Positions 1 through 6,468 of a stretch of DNA of 11,264 nt are shown here, in pieces. This stretch comes from CAZJYT01 sp964550325. Its GTDB lineage: Bacteria > Patescibacteriota > Minisyncoccia > Minisyncoccales > CAZJYT01. The stretch lies in contig CAZJYT010000028.1 in NCBI GenBank assembly GCA_964550325.1, forward strand, positions 1-11,264, read 5' to 3'. Numbering within the stretch: the first letter of the stretch is position 1; every line of letters starts with the position of its first letter. Position numbers and translations under genes: made by a program. The notes below the pieces were generated by a model, which was not told the origin of the DNA, did no database searches, and was given only the letters and a program-made list of their open reading frames with translations.

Positions 1-90
1 GGGCAAAATTCGTCCCAGCAGGCAGGGGCGAATAAATATGCCTGCGGGTAAAGTGAATTCTTTACACTTTACCCAACCAGGTAGATTAAT
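1..90 (+). other. GC-rich double-hairpin island, possible mobile-element end or structured RNA
   Basis: This stretch is about 49% GC over its first 80 bases, against roughly 30% for most of the window. It holds two back-to-back perfect hairpins. The first pairs GCAGGCA (18-24) with TGCCTGC (39-45); the second pairs GGGTAAAGTG (46-55) with CACTTTACCC (65-74). No T-run follows, so it is not a typical intrinsic terminator. The frame that enters at base 2 stays open into the next gene and reads RPSRQGRINMPAGK, a basic tail of the kind seen at the C-termini of TnpB-like proteins. Together with the similar tnpB end at 7797-7980, this suggests the right end of an IS200/IS605- or IS607-like element or its omegaRNA. 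Alternatives are a cis-regulatory RNA or a phage replication or packaging site. What lies left of base 1 would decide. Confidence 0.4.
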
Positions 91-112
91 AAAAGTAGAA
101 AGAAATAAAAAT

Positions 113-265
113 ATGCCTACATTACCTTATGGAGCTTATTATTATAAAACAAAAAACGGAAAAAGAATTTATAAAAATAGATATACAAACGAGTTCTATA
201 TTGTTTATGCAAATAGTTTGGGAGAATATGTAGTAGAGTATTATGTAGGGGATTGCCAGTGCTAA
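113..265 (+). CDS. Small Tyr-rich hypothetical protein (50 aa)
   Basis: I do not recognise this protein. It has 50 residues, about a fifth of them Tyr, with a basic centre (KTKNGKRIYKNRY) and a C-terminal CQC. No membrane segment or known motif is visible. The ATG at 113 is chosen because the longer reading from the ATG at 38 runs through both arms of the hairpin island and would give an unrelated basic N-terminus. A purine-rich stretch (AGAAAGAAATAAAA) precedes 113, but there is no strong Shine-Dalgarno. The frame is open leftwards to the window edge, so it could also be the tail of a longer protein entering from the left. The stop overlaps the start of the next membrane protein, so the two are probably translated together. 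Confidence 0.55.
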   Translation: MPTLPYGAYYYKTKNGKRIYKNRYTNEFYIVYANSLGEYVVEYYVGDCQC

Positions 266-522
266 ATTTTTTAGAACTTATAATAATTTTAGGTTTAGCA
301 GGTTATGGATTTGGGACATCAGTTCAAATGATAAGAAAGGATAAACTAAATTTTAAACCTTTTAATTGTGTATTTTGTTTGACATACTGGTTTTCTTTTC
401 TTTACATTTTAATTTTTTATTGTAAAATTAAATTAATAATTTTAGTTCCATTTGGAGCAAGTGCTATTGCTGGGGTTTTAAAATTAATAGAAGATAGATT
501 GGTATATTATAAAGAAGAATAA
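259..522 (+). CDS. Small phage membrane protein with CxxCxxxW motif
   Basis: This is an 87-aa protein with hydrophobic segments at about residues 2-19, 41-54 and 57-72. Between them is FNCVFCLTYW (Cys37, Cys40, Trp44). Short phage membrane proteins of the DUF1360 kind carry a similar Cys-x-x-Cys-x-x-x-Trp motif next to a membrane helix; I make this link by resemblance only and their function is unknown. The GTG at 259 is preferred because AGGGGA (246-251) then sits about 7 bases upstream, whereas the TTG at 253 would be almost on top of it. The start overlaps the previous stop by several bases. It could belong to a virion membrane or a lysis complex. The Cys pair may bind metal or form a disulphide. 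Confidence 0.75.
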   Translation: MLNFLELIIILGLAGYGFGTSVQMIRKDKLNFKPFNCVFCLTYWFSFLYILIFYCKIKLIILVPFGASAIAGVLKLIEDRLVYYKEE

Positions 523-538
523 AAAGGAGGTGTTTTAA

Positions 539-1135
539 ATGATAGTAGCTACAGAAAAAGAAGGATATGAAGGAATTACTGCTAATTGGGTAACAGATAA
601 AATAAAAGCTGGTTGGCAGTGGTTAACGGGATTATTTAGTGCTGGTGAAGATCTTTATGCAAGATGTGGAGAACTAAAAATGGGAGACAAGGATAGTGAT
701 AAAGGTGGAACCAAAGGAAATTGTGTTAAAATTCTTCAAGATTATTTATGGAAACTTGGTTATTTTCAAAAACTCTTTCCTGATACTTATTATGCAAAAG
801 ATGTAGATGGAATTTTTGGAGAAAGAACCCGTAATGCTGTAATAACTTTTCAAAAAGAACATGGACTTCCTATGACTGGTATTGTAGATAAAGCTACTTG
901 GCAGGCTTTAACTGGTGCTGTAGGAACAAAACCAGAAGTTGTAGTTTACCAACCATATCCAGTATATGTTCCAACTCCAACCCCGACTTACACTCCTCCT
1001 GCAAAAACACCTCCTACAAAAGTTCCTCCTGCAAAAGCTGAAGTTTCTCCATGGGAAATGTTTGAAAAATACTTGCCTTTTATAATGGTTGGAATGGCTG
1101 GGGTTATACTTTATGTTGCTTTGACAAGAAAATAA
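539..1135 (+). CDS. Peptidoglycan-binding protein with Pro-rich stalk and C-terminal membrane anchor
   Basis: This 198-aa protein is built in blocks. Residues 1-57 carry the amphipathic sequence WVTDKIKAGWQWLTGLF. Residues 58-127 form a peptidoglycan-binding domain of the PG_binding_1 family, with the hallmarks VKILQDYLWKLGY, VDGIFGERTRNAVITFQKEHGL and TGIVDKATWQAL. Residues 136-166 are Pro/Thr-rich with repeats such as TPPAKTPPTKVPPAK. Residues 177-196 form one membrane helix followed by RK. No hydrolase domain is attached, so it binds the wall rather than cutting it. The C-terminal anchor would place the domain on a stalk projecting from a membrane, either the host's or one inside the virion. 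It has a strong RBS (AAAGGAGGT, 523-531). A vertex, entry or lysis-accessory role is inference. Confidence 0.85.
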   Translation: MIVATEKEGYEGITANWVTDKIKAGWQWLTGLFSAGEDLYARCGELKMGDKDSDKGGTKGNCVKILQDYLWKLGYFQKLFPDTYYAKDVDGIFGERTRNAVITFQKEHGLPMTGIVDKATWQALTGAVGTKPEVVVYQPYPVYVPTPTPTYTPPAKTPPTKVPPAKAEVSPWEMFEKYLPFIMVGMAGVILYVALTRK

Positions 1136-1149
1136 AAATTTTTTAAAAT
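1121..1149 (+). promoter_or_regulatory. Sigma70-type promoter ahead of the structural block
   Basis: A perfect -35 box TTGACA (1121-1126) lies in the last codons of the preceding gene. Exactly 17 bases later comes TAAAAT (1144-1149), a five-of-six match to the -10 consensus. Transcription would begin near 1156, leaving a leader of about 20 bases that contains AAAAGGAGG (1161-1169) before the ATG at 1178. This is one of the few real intergenic gaps in the first half of the window. AT-rich DNA gives many weak matches, but a perfect -35 with ideal spacing just before a strong RBS is uncommon. Confidence 0.55.
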
Positions 1150-1177
1150 AAAAAAAAATTAAAAGGAGGCGAAAAAA

Positions 1178-1600
1178 ATGCCTGAGGTTAAAAATGAAAG
1201 ACTTTTAGGAATACCATTTGAATTTGAAATAGGAACTACAGCTGGTGCTTCTTATGTCGAAAAATATACAATATCTTCAGGTTATGATTTTATTTGGGAA
1301 TTATTTATGGCAAGTAAAAGAAATACTGAAGGTGTTCCTGATTCAGTTTTATCTCCTTCTATAAGAGATGTTTTAATTAATATAAGAGATGAATTTACAG
1401 GGAAAGATATGTTTGTAAGTGGGGTTTATGTTTTATCAATAGCTGGATATGGTTTTTCTCCTTTTATTTTACCAAGACCTTATATATTTAAAGGAGGAAC
1501 TACTGTCACTGTAACTGTAGAAGATAAGTATGGAGGAGATTCTGGACTTCATTTACAAATTCTTTTAATGGGAAGATATGTTCAATCTAAAAAAGTATGA
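1178..1600 (+). CDS. Putative small virion (capsid, penton or decoration) protein
   Basis: This 140-aa protein is rich in beta-type sequence. It resembles a recurrent phage pattern that I know by shape rather than by name: an opening 'P-F-x-F-x-I...AGASY', a middle 'YDFIWELF', a pairing 'SPSIRDVLINIRDEFTGKDMF', then 'LPRPYIFKGGTTVTVTVED', and an ending 'LHLQILLMGRY'. It has no signal peptide, membrane helix or enzyme motif. It follows a consensus-like promoter and has one of the strongest RBSs in the window (AAAAGGAGG, 1161-1169), consistent with heavy expression. A jelly-roll-type capsid, penton or decoration subunit is my best guess. A conventional tailed-phage major capsid protein would be about twice this long. 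Confidence 0.6.
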   Translation: MPEVKNERLLGIPFEFEIGTTAGASYVEKYTISSGYDFIWELFMASKRNTEGVPDSVLSPSIRDVLINIRDEFTGKDMFVSGVYVLSIAGYGFSPFILPRPYIFKGGTTVTVTVEDKYGGDSGLHLQILLMGRYVQSKKV

Positions 1601-1631
1601 TGTTCAGTTATAATAGGAGGAAAATAGAAAG

Positions 1632-1850
1632 ATGGAAACAAAAAAATTAATTTTGCTTAGTATTTTAAGTATTTCTTTGATTTATTTTTTAATAAAAACA
1701 AAAGAAGCAAAAGCTAAAGAAATAACTGCTGAAAAAATTATTTCTGTTCCTAAAAAAATTCCTAAAATTCCTATTAAAAAAGCAGGTATTATAGCTAAAG
1801 AGGTATGTAGTAGAGGAAGTTTTTATAAAGATTTTTATTTTAGGAAATAA
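1632..1850 (+). CDS. Short Lys-rich signal-anchor membrane protein
   Basis: This 72-aa protein has a Lys-flanked hydrophobic helix at residues 6-22 (LILLSILSISLIYFLIK). A strongly basic tail follows, with Lys-Ile-Pro repeats (SVPKKIPKIPIKK, residues 39-51) and one Cys. The shape fits a single-pass membrane peptide with a long charged tail, as in virion-membrane peptides or small lysis proteins. No family is recognised. The RBS AGGAGG (1615-1620) is strong but sits about 11 bases from the ATG. The stop is two bases from the next start, implying translational coupling. Confidence 0.7.
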   Translation: METKKLILLSILSISLIYFLIKTKEAKAKEITAEKIISVPKKIPKIPIKKAGIIAKEVCSRGSFYKDFYFRK

Positions 1851-1852
1851 AA

Positions 1853-2611
1853 ATGAATGTAAGAATTAAACAAAGATTGTTTGAAAGAATAAAAAAAGAA
1901 TGTGTTTCTCCTATTACCCCTATTCCTGAAAAACCTTATCCTGAAAAACTTTATTTTGAGCCTATAGATGTTATTTATGGAATAGAAGTATTACCTTTTA
2001 CAAGAGATTTATCAACAGAAATAATAACTGTAAAAACTGAACCAACTTTGCTTTTAACACCTCCTCATCCTAAAATTTATATAGTTCATAATCCAGTAAG
2101 AATAGAAGCTCCAGATTATACAATCATTAACCTTTTTGAAGGAGAAACTGATGAAGAAGGTGATACTACTGCAACTCCAATAGGGGTTACTGGATATAAA
2201 GATTGTCATTTACATTTAACTGTTAGAAAAGTAACAGGAACTTGGAAATTTGCTCAACTTGTTCTTGATCCATATACTTTTGAATGGGCTGAAGTTCAGG
2301 TTTTTAGAACTGTAGATAGCGCTGGCGCTTATTATGATTATTTTGAAAAATTTGGAATTGCAACAGATATAGCTTTTAAGTGGTATCCAGAAATAAGTGG
2401 AACTATAGATTTTAGTTTAACAGTTACATTGAAAGAAGGAGTAGGAGAAATTGCTATAGAAAGAACTATTTATTTAGGTGGAAGAAATGTTACAGTAGAT
2501 ATAGGTTATCCACTTTTAGAATCAGAAAAAATTGCTATTTTACCAGATCAAAATTTAGAAGTTTGGGCTATAGCAAAAGTAGAAACTCCTATAAAAGTAT
2601 ATAGGTTGTAA
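1853..2611 (+). CDS. Hypothetical virion-like protein (252 aa)
   Basis: I do not recognise a family. The N-terminus (residues 1-36) is basic and then Pro-rich (CVSPITPIPEKPYPEK), like an extended anchoring arm. From about residue 50 to the end the sequence alternates as beta strands do, with few predicted helices and acidic turns (FEGETDEEGDTT, 95-106). There is no signal peptide, membrane helix or catalytic motif. Its place between a small membrane protein and the propeller-like protein, with 2-base gaps on either side, argues for a structural partner of those genes. A penton, spike-base or adaptor role is possible but not shown. Confidence 0.65.
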   Translation: MNVRIKQRLFERIKKECVSPITPIPEKPYPEKLYFEPIDVIYGIEVLPFTRDLSTEIITVKTEPTLLLTPPHPKIYIVHNPVRIEAPDYTIINLFEGETDEEGDTTATPIGVTGYKDCHLHLTVRKVTGTWKFAQLVLDPYTFEWAEVQVFRTVDSAGAYYDYFEKFGIATDIAFKWYPEISGTIDFSLTVTLKEGVGEIAIERTIYLGGRNVTVDIGYPLLESEKIAILPDQNLEVWAIAKVETPIKVYRL

Positions 2612-2613
2612 AA

Positions 2614-4296
2614 ATGAAGTTAGGAAAAATAACACAACATAAGGTTAAAAATTTTAGTGGTTATGGATTTTGTGATAGTGGTTTTTGTATTTTAGGATTT
2701 AAAGATAATTACTTATATTGTATGGATGATTGGGAAAATGTAATATGGATTCTTGATCCCAGTTTTAATGCTATTAAATATTGTAAATTACCAAAAGTTG
2801 TTTATGATGGTGAAGAAAGATTTTTATATTGTGAAAATTGGACTAATCCTTATTTTCATCACTTTTTTTGGGAAAATAATTATTTATATTTAATAGCTGA
2901 ACATAAAAATCGTTTCGCTTTAGTATGTTATGATATTACTACTCCAGATAATCCTGAATTAAAATATTATCATGTTTTTGATACTTATGTTTCATCAGGG
3001 GATTGTTGGGTATGGGATAATCCATTTCTTTTACTTAGGTATCAAAATTATTTATATGTAGTTTGTGAAGAAAATGGAGGATTACTTGCAGTAATTGATT
3101 TTTCTTCACCTTTTCCTTCAGATGAAAATATTACCAAACAATTACATATACCTACTAATACGGAACCACCACCATATATATGTTCAGGTAAATATTGGAC
3201 TGAAGATACAACTTTTATTTATGAAGATAAATTAATAGCAATTGATCAAAAACAACCTAATGTATATATATATGATCTTTCTACTCCTTCTTCTCCAGAC
3301 TTAATAAATACAGTTTCTATACCTACTTCCATATTTGATGATTATTTAGGATGTGTTTTGGCTTTTCATACACTTTTATTTAAAAATTGTTATTTATTTT
3401 TCCCTTGCGATGCTTCCGATTTAATTATTTTTAATGCTGAAAATTACGAATGGTATGTAATTGAAAATTTTGATAATTTAGATCGTATTATAGCATTAGG
3501 TAAATTTAGAGAAGATTTCATAATTTTAATAGGTGTTAAAAATTTAAAAGTTATAGAAACAATTAGCAGTAATACTGCTAAATATTCTATAGAACTTTAT
3601 GTTTATCTTTTAAGTTTAAATACATCTACTTATGAAGTGAAAATAATAGATAAAAATTTTTGGACTGGAGAATGGATAGGTTGGTATCCTCCTGAAGATT
3701 TATGTTCATGGGATTTTGGTATATGTAATCCTATTGTTAGAGATAATACAATTTTATTTCCATTAACTGGAACTTCTTATTCTATTTTTTCTGATCCTAT
3801 TCTATTCCCTCTTAAAACAAGTATTCAAAGAATAGCAGGGCTTGCTGTTAAAAGTGGAGAAACTTGGAATGCTGTTTTGGATGCTGGAATAGGACAAAAA
3901 GATGTAGATCAGGGAATTTTAGGAAGCGGACCTTATATTTTTGATGAAGAAAAAACCTTATGGCAACCAACTACTTCTAAATTTTCTACTTTAACAATAC
4001 TTAATAAAGTATCTTCAGTTGGCAGAAGTGATTCTTTTGAACTTCCAAGAGTTTTTAAAAATTATGCATGGGAAATAATTGTTGAAGGTTCTCCTGATAA
4101 TGTAGAAGTAGATTTAGAAGGTAGTATAGATGGTGAAAACTGGTTTATTATTGATACTTCTTATACAACAAGCAAGGAAGTAAGATATGTTAGTGATAAA
4201 CAAATAGCCTATGTTAAAGCAAATTTAATAACACTTGAAGGAGGAAGTAATCCTACTGTAACAGTTATATTTAGAGGAGGAGCTTCAAATGTTTAG
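2614..4296 (+). CDS. Large beta-propeller-like virion protein with C-terminal beta-sandwich
   Basis: This is the longest gene here (560 aa). Residues about 25-400 hold recurring units of the form 'NYLYxxxx...xxxIxDxSxPxxPxxxxxxxIP'. Clear copies are 31-60, 89-123 (YDITTPDNPELKYY), 145-180 (AVIDFSSPFPSDEN) and 205-238 (YIYDLSTPSSPDLINTVSIP). They resemble LVIVD-type beta-propeller blades. Residues about 465-560 look like a separate beta domain, with VEVDLEGSIDGENWFIID and GGSNPTVTVIFRGG, a module often found at the ends of phage structural proteins. The protein has many Trp and Cys residues. A propeller on a virion suggests sugar or receptor binding, but no catalytic residues can be assigned. 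The RBS is weak, so it probably relies on readthrough from the gene two bases upstream. Confidence 0.7.
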   Translation: MKLGKITQHKVKNFSGYGFCDSGFCILGFKDNYLYCMDDWENVIWILDPSFNAIKYCKLPKVVYDGEERFLYCENWTNPYFHHFFWENNYLYLIAEHKNRFALVCYDITTPDNPELKYYHVFDTYVSSGDCWVWDNPFLLLRYQNYLYVVCEENGGLLAVIDFSSPFPSDENITKQLHIPTNTEPPPYICSGKYWTEDTTFIYEDKLIAIDQKQPNVYIYDLSTPSSPDLINTVSIPTSIFDDYLGCVLAFHTLLFKNCYLFFPCDASDLIIFNAENYEWYVIENFDNLDRIIALGKFREDFIILIGVKNLKVIETISSNTAKYSIELYVYLLSLNTSTYEVKIIDKNFWTGEWIGWYPPEDLCSWDFGICNPIVRDNTILFPLTGTSYSIFSDPILFPLKTSIQRIAGLAVKSGETWNAVLDAGIGQKDVDQGILGSGPYIFDEEKTLWQPTTSKFSTLTILNKVSSVGRSDSFELPRVFKNYAWEIIVEGSPDNVEVDLEGSIDGENWFIIDTSYTTSKEVRYVSDKQIAYVKANLITLEGGSNPTVTVIFRGGASNV

Positions 4297-4576
4297 TTCT
4301 TATTTAAGAAAACCTAATGAAGTTATAACATCAAATTATTTAGATACAAAAAGAGCTTTAATAGAAAGAGATTTACTAATTGAAAATTTAACTGTTTATG
4401 GAGGATATAAATTAGCTGTTCCTTCTGGGTGTGAAGTAATTTTTGATAAAGTTAAAATTTGCGAAAATGCTTTAATTCGTGTAAAGGGTAGTCTGTGCTG
4501 TAGTGAGCTTACCATTGAAGATGGTGGAGAACTTATAGTTTATGATGGAGCTGAAATTGAGATTTATGGAAGTTAA
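4289..4576 (+). CDS. Beta-solenoid-like small protein
   Basis: This 95-aa protein overlaps the preceding stop by 8 bases and uses GGAGGAG (4275-4281), inside the upstream gene, as its RBS. From residue 28 onward it runs in short strands of similar length: LLIENLTVYGG, KLAVPSGCEVIFDKV, ALIRVKGSLCC, ELTIEDGGELIVYDGAEIEIYG. This is the pattern of a small single-sheet beta-solenoid with about one strand per 8-10 residues. There is no signal peptide or membrane helix. Similar short caps are common in phage fibres and baseplates. The exact role is unknown. Tight coupling to the propeller-like protein suggests that they form one assembly. Confidence 0.65.
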   Translation: MFSSYLRKPNEVITSNYLDTKRALIERDLLIENLTVYGGYKLAVPSGCEVIFDKVKICENALIRVKGSLCCSELTIEDGGELIVYDGAEIEIYGS

Positions 4577-4601
4577 ATTAAAATAAAAGAGAGGTGATAA
4601 A

Positions 4602-5261
4602 ATGGCTGCAATTTTAACCTTGGTTCCTAATCTTTTAAGAATAAGAGTTGAACCTTCTGATAATACATACTATATGGAATTTTATGATAGTGGTAGTGCA
4701 ACCTGGAAGGTAATAGAGCAATATTCAATGGAGACTCAAACAAGTGATATTGACTATATTATTTCTAAAGACACTCCTGCTTTTATAGCAAAAGATACAG
4801 CAAGTGGAGGAGTTGAAAGAAGATATGCCTCAAAAGGTGGTAGTGCTAAAGTTCTTGATGAAAATGAAAATACAGTAATAGATTTGGAAGTAATCAGAAA
4901 GCATTTTGTTAAAACTGCATCCCCTACACCTGGAACTGGTAGTTCTTATGGAACTGCAGTAGATATTACTCCATCTACTAATAAATCTATTCTTCCTTTA
5001 CAAATTAAAACCACAACTGGTGGAACTTATGCAACTGGAGAAACTGTTACTATAAGAATTACTGTTACTTTTTCTGATGGAACTACTGCAAGTGTTACTA
5101 AAGACCACACAGCAACTGGGGATATTTGGCTTTCTGATTCTGAAGTTGCAAGCTTAATGAAAGATGGTGTTTATGTAAGCAAAATAAGTGTTGATTCAAC
5201 TTCTGATCAATCTTCTACTTCTGTTACTACTGATGTTACAGTTTATGGAATAGAAATTTAA
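4602..5261 (+). CDS. Beta-rich hypothetical virion protein (219 aa)
   Basis: No named family is recognised. Residues 1-100 look like a compact beta domain (YYMEFYDSGSATWKVIEQY). After a Ser/Thr/Pro/Gly linker (SPTPGTGSSYGT, 106-117), residues about 118-219 look like an immunoglobulin- or jelly-roll-type beta-sandwich (GETVTIRITVTFSDGTTASVTKDH, shown here with its neighbours; TSVTTDVTVYGIEI at the end). Thr and Ser are very abundant, as in surface-exposed phage decoration or fibre proteins. It has a recognisable RBS (GAGGTG, 4591-4596) 5 bases before the ATG. A head-decoration or spike component is plausible. Confidence 0.65.
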   Translation: MAAILTLVPNLLRIRVEPSDNTYYMEFYDSGSATWKVIEQYSMETQTSDIDYIISKDTPAFIAKDTASGGVERRYASKGGSAKVLDENENTVIDLEVIRKHFVKTASPTPGTGSSYGTAVDITPSTNKSILPLQIKTTTGGTYATGETVTIRITVTFSDGTTASVTKDHTATGDIWLSDSEVASLMKDGVYVSKISVDSTSDQSSTSVTTDVTVYGIEI

Positions 5262-5282
5262 AAAGGAGGTGATTAATTTTTG
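5262..5282 (+). promoter_or_regulatory. Strong RBS that fixes a TTG start
   Basis: AAAGGAGGTG (5262-5271) is close to a full anti-Shine-Dalgarno match and sits 8-9 bases before TTG (5280-5282). No ATG lies nearby in that frame, so the downstream gene starts at TTG. The weak start codon paired with a near-perfect RBS may set a moderate output for a potentially toxic hydrolase (inference). Confidence 0.7.
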
Positions 5283-5864
5283 AAATGTCTTTGGACTGAT
5301 TGGAGAAAAATAGGTTTCTTTTTATTAAACTTAGGTTCAAGTATAGTTAAACCAATTGTTAAAGAAAACCAATACTGGCTTTTAAAAAGTGTTGTAGAAG
5401 ATTTAAAACTTTATGTTGATAAAAAAATTGAATTAAAACAGATAGATCATAATACCTTAACAGATTTAGTTTCAAATCAGATAGGGATAGATTGCTGGTG
5501 CTGGGATACAAAATTTTGGTATTCTTCTATTTCTGATTTTAAAACCATAATTTCTAAAGATTTTATAAACAGATTAAAATGGATAGCTGAATCTTTTGAT
5601 TGTGATAATTTTGCTTCTTTATTTTGTTCATTATTAACAGTGATCTGGGGCTATAATGGAGCAGGGGTAGGATTGGGTGCTGTTTTGGATAAAGAGACTA
5701 AAGAAGTTTTGGGTTATCATGCTTATAACTGTGTGTTGGTAGAGGAAAATGGGAATAATGTTTTGTATTTATACGAACCACAGAGCGATAGTTTGGTTTT
5801 AGCACAAAAAGAAACGGATATGGAATGGGGAATATATAGAACTGACTTAGTAATTTTTTATTAA
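5280..5864 (+). CDS. Putative papain-like cysteine hydrolase (Cys-His-Glu)
   Basis: This 194-aa protein carries SFDCDNFASLF (Cys108), GYHAYNCVLV (His147) and YLYEPQSD (Glu166). The order and spacing, Cys to His 39 residues and His to Glu 19, match the Cys-His-Glu arrangement I recall for the cysteine protease domain of Marasmius oreades agglutinin (Cys215, His257, Glu274). Phages encode small relatives with a 'CDxxA ... HAxN ... EPQ' signature. The N-terminal 100 residues are mostly helical and aromatic, with a possible weak membrane-associating stretch (IGFFLLNLGSSIV, 11-23). A transglutaminase-like or NlpC/P60-like hydrolase acting on peptide crosslinks, or a virion maturation protease, are the alternatives. 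Activity is inferred from motifs only. Confidence 0.65.
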   Translation: MKCLWTDWRKIGFFLLNLGSSIVKPIVKENQYWLLKSVVEDLKLYVDKKIELKQIDHNTLTDLVSNQIGIDCWCWDTKFWYSSISDFKTIISKDFINRLKWIAESFDCDNFASLFCSLLTVIWGYNGAGVGLGAVLDKETKEVLGYHAYNCVLVEENGNNVLYLYEPQSDSLVLAQKETDMEWGIYRTDLVIFY

Positions 5865-5874
5865 AGAGGGAAAA

Positions 5875-6444
5875 ATGGCTTTTAACAAAAAGTGGACACC
5901 AGAATTTAGTGGTTTGTTTATTTTTGATGGAACTAAATGGATAAAAGCAAAAGATGTTAGTATTCTTGGAGATAGTGAAACTAAGGGTATTCCTGCTACT
6001 GGCTTATTTGTTTTTGATGGAACAAACTGGGTAAGAGCAAGAGGAAATTTAACAGAAGGTCTTATAGTTTCTGTTAATTCTATTAGAACTACACCAGAAA
6101 AAGTTCTTGATTCTGTATCTATAGCAGCTTCAGGAACTGAAGAATTTACAATTACTGCTGATATTTATTCAGCAAGTATAATAACGATTTCTGCAACTTA
6201 TAATGCAAGTGCAACAAATGGAGTAAGAGTAAGATGGCTTTATTCACCTGATAATTCTTTATTTGATTCACCTGAAGATGCTATAGATGAAGGAAATTAT
6301 AAAGATTTAACATTTTCTGCAGGAGCAACAAGAACAAGAACAATTATAATTCCACATTTACAGCCTTATGTGAAAGTTCAAATTGTTAATTTAGATTCAA
6401 GTTATGGTGTAACTGTTACTGCTTGGAAAACATTTATGAAGTAA
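5875..6444 (+). CDS. Virion protein with two 'GLFxFDGTxW' repeats and a beta domain
   Basis: This 189-aa protein opens with two near-identical units 30 residues apart, GLFIFDGTKWIKAK (13-26) and GLFVFDGTNWVRAR (43-56). This short motif recurs in phage structural proteins and probably forms a beta-hairpin anchor. Residues about 75-189 form a beta-sandwich-like domain (ASGTEEFTITADIYSAS; IIIPHLQPYVKVQIVNLD). It has no signal or membrane helix. The RBS AGAGGG (5865-5870) lies just before the ATG, 10 bases after the hydrolase gene. The repeats suggest that one copy arose by duplication. It probably connects fibres to the particle; this is inference. Confidence 0.65.
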   Translation: MAFNKKWTPEFSGLFIFDGTKWIKAKDVSILGDSETKGIPATGLFVFDGTNWVRARGNLTEGLIVSVNSIRTTPEKVLDSVSIAASGTEEFTITADIYSASIITISATYNASATNGVRVRWLYSPDNSLFDSPEDAIDEGNYKDLTFSAGATRTRTIIIPHLQPYVKVQIVNLDSSYGVTVTAWKTFMK

Positions 6445-6468
6445 GGTAAGTAAAAGGGGAATTAAGCT

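Noticed and set aside
46..74. Perfect 10-bp hairpin as an intrinsic terminator
   Set aside because: No T-rich run follows; the next bases are AACCAGGTAGATT.
38..112. Earlier ATG at 38 as the start of the first gene
   Set aside because: It would read through both hairpin arms in a GC-rich, compositionally distinct island. The ATG at 113 begins where the typical AT-rich composition resumes.
378..412. TTGACA at 378 as a promoter
   Set aside because: At 17 bases downstream the -10 is poor (TTACAT), and the site is inside the coding sequence of the CxxC membrane protein.
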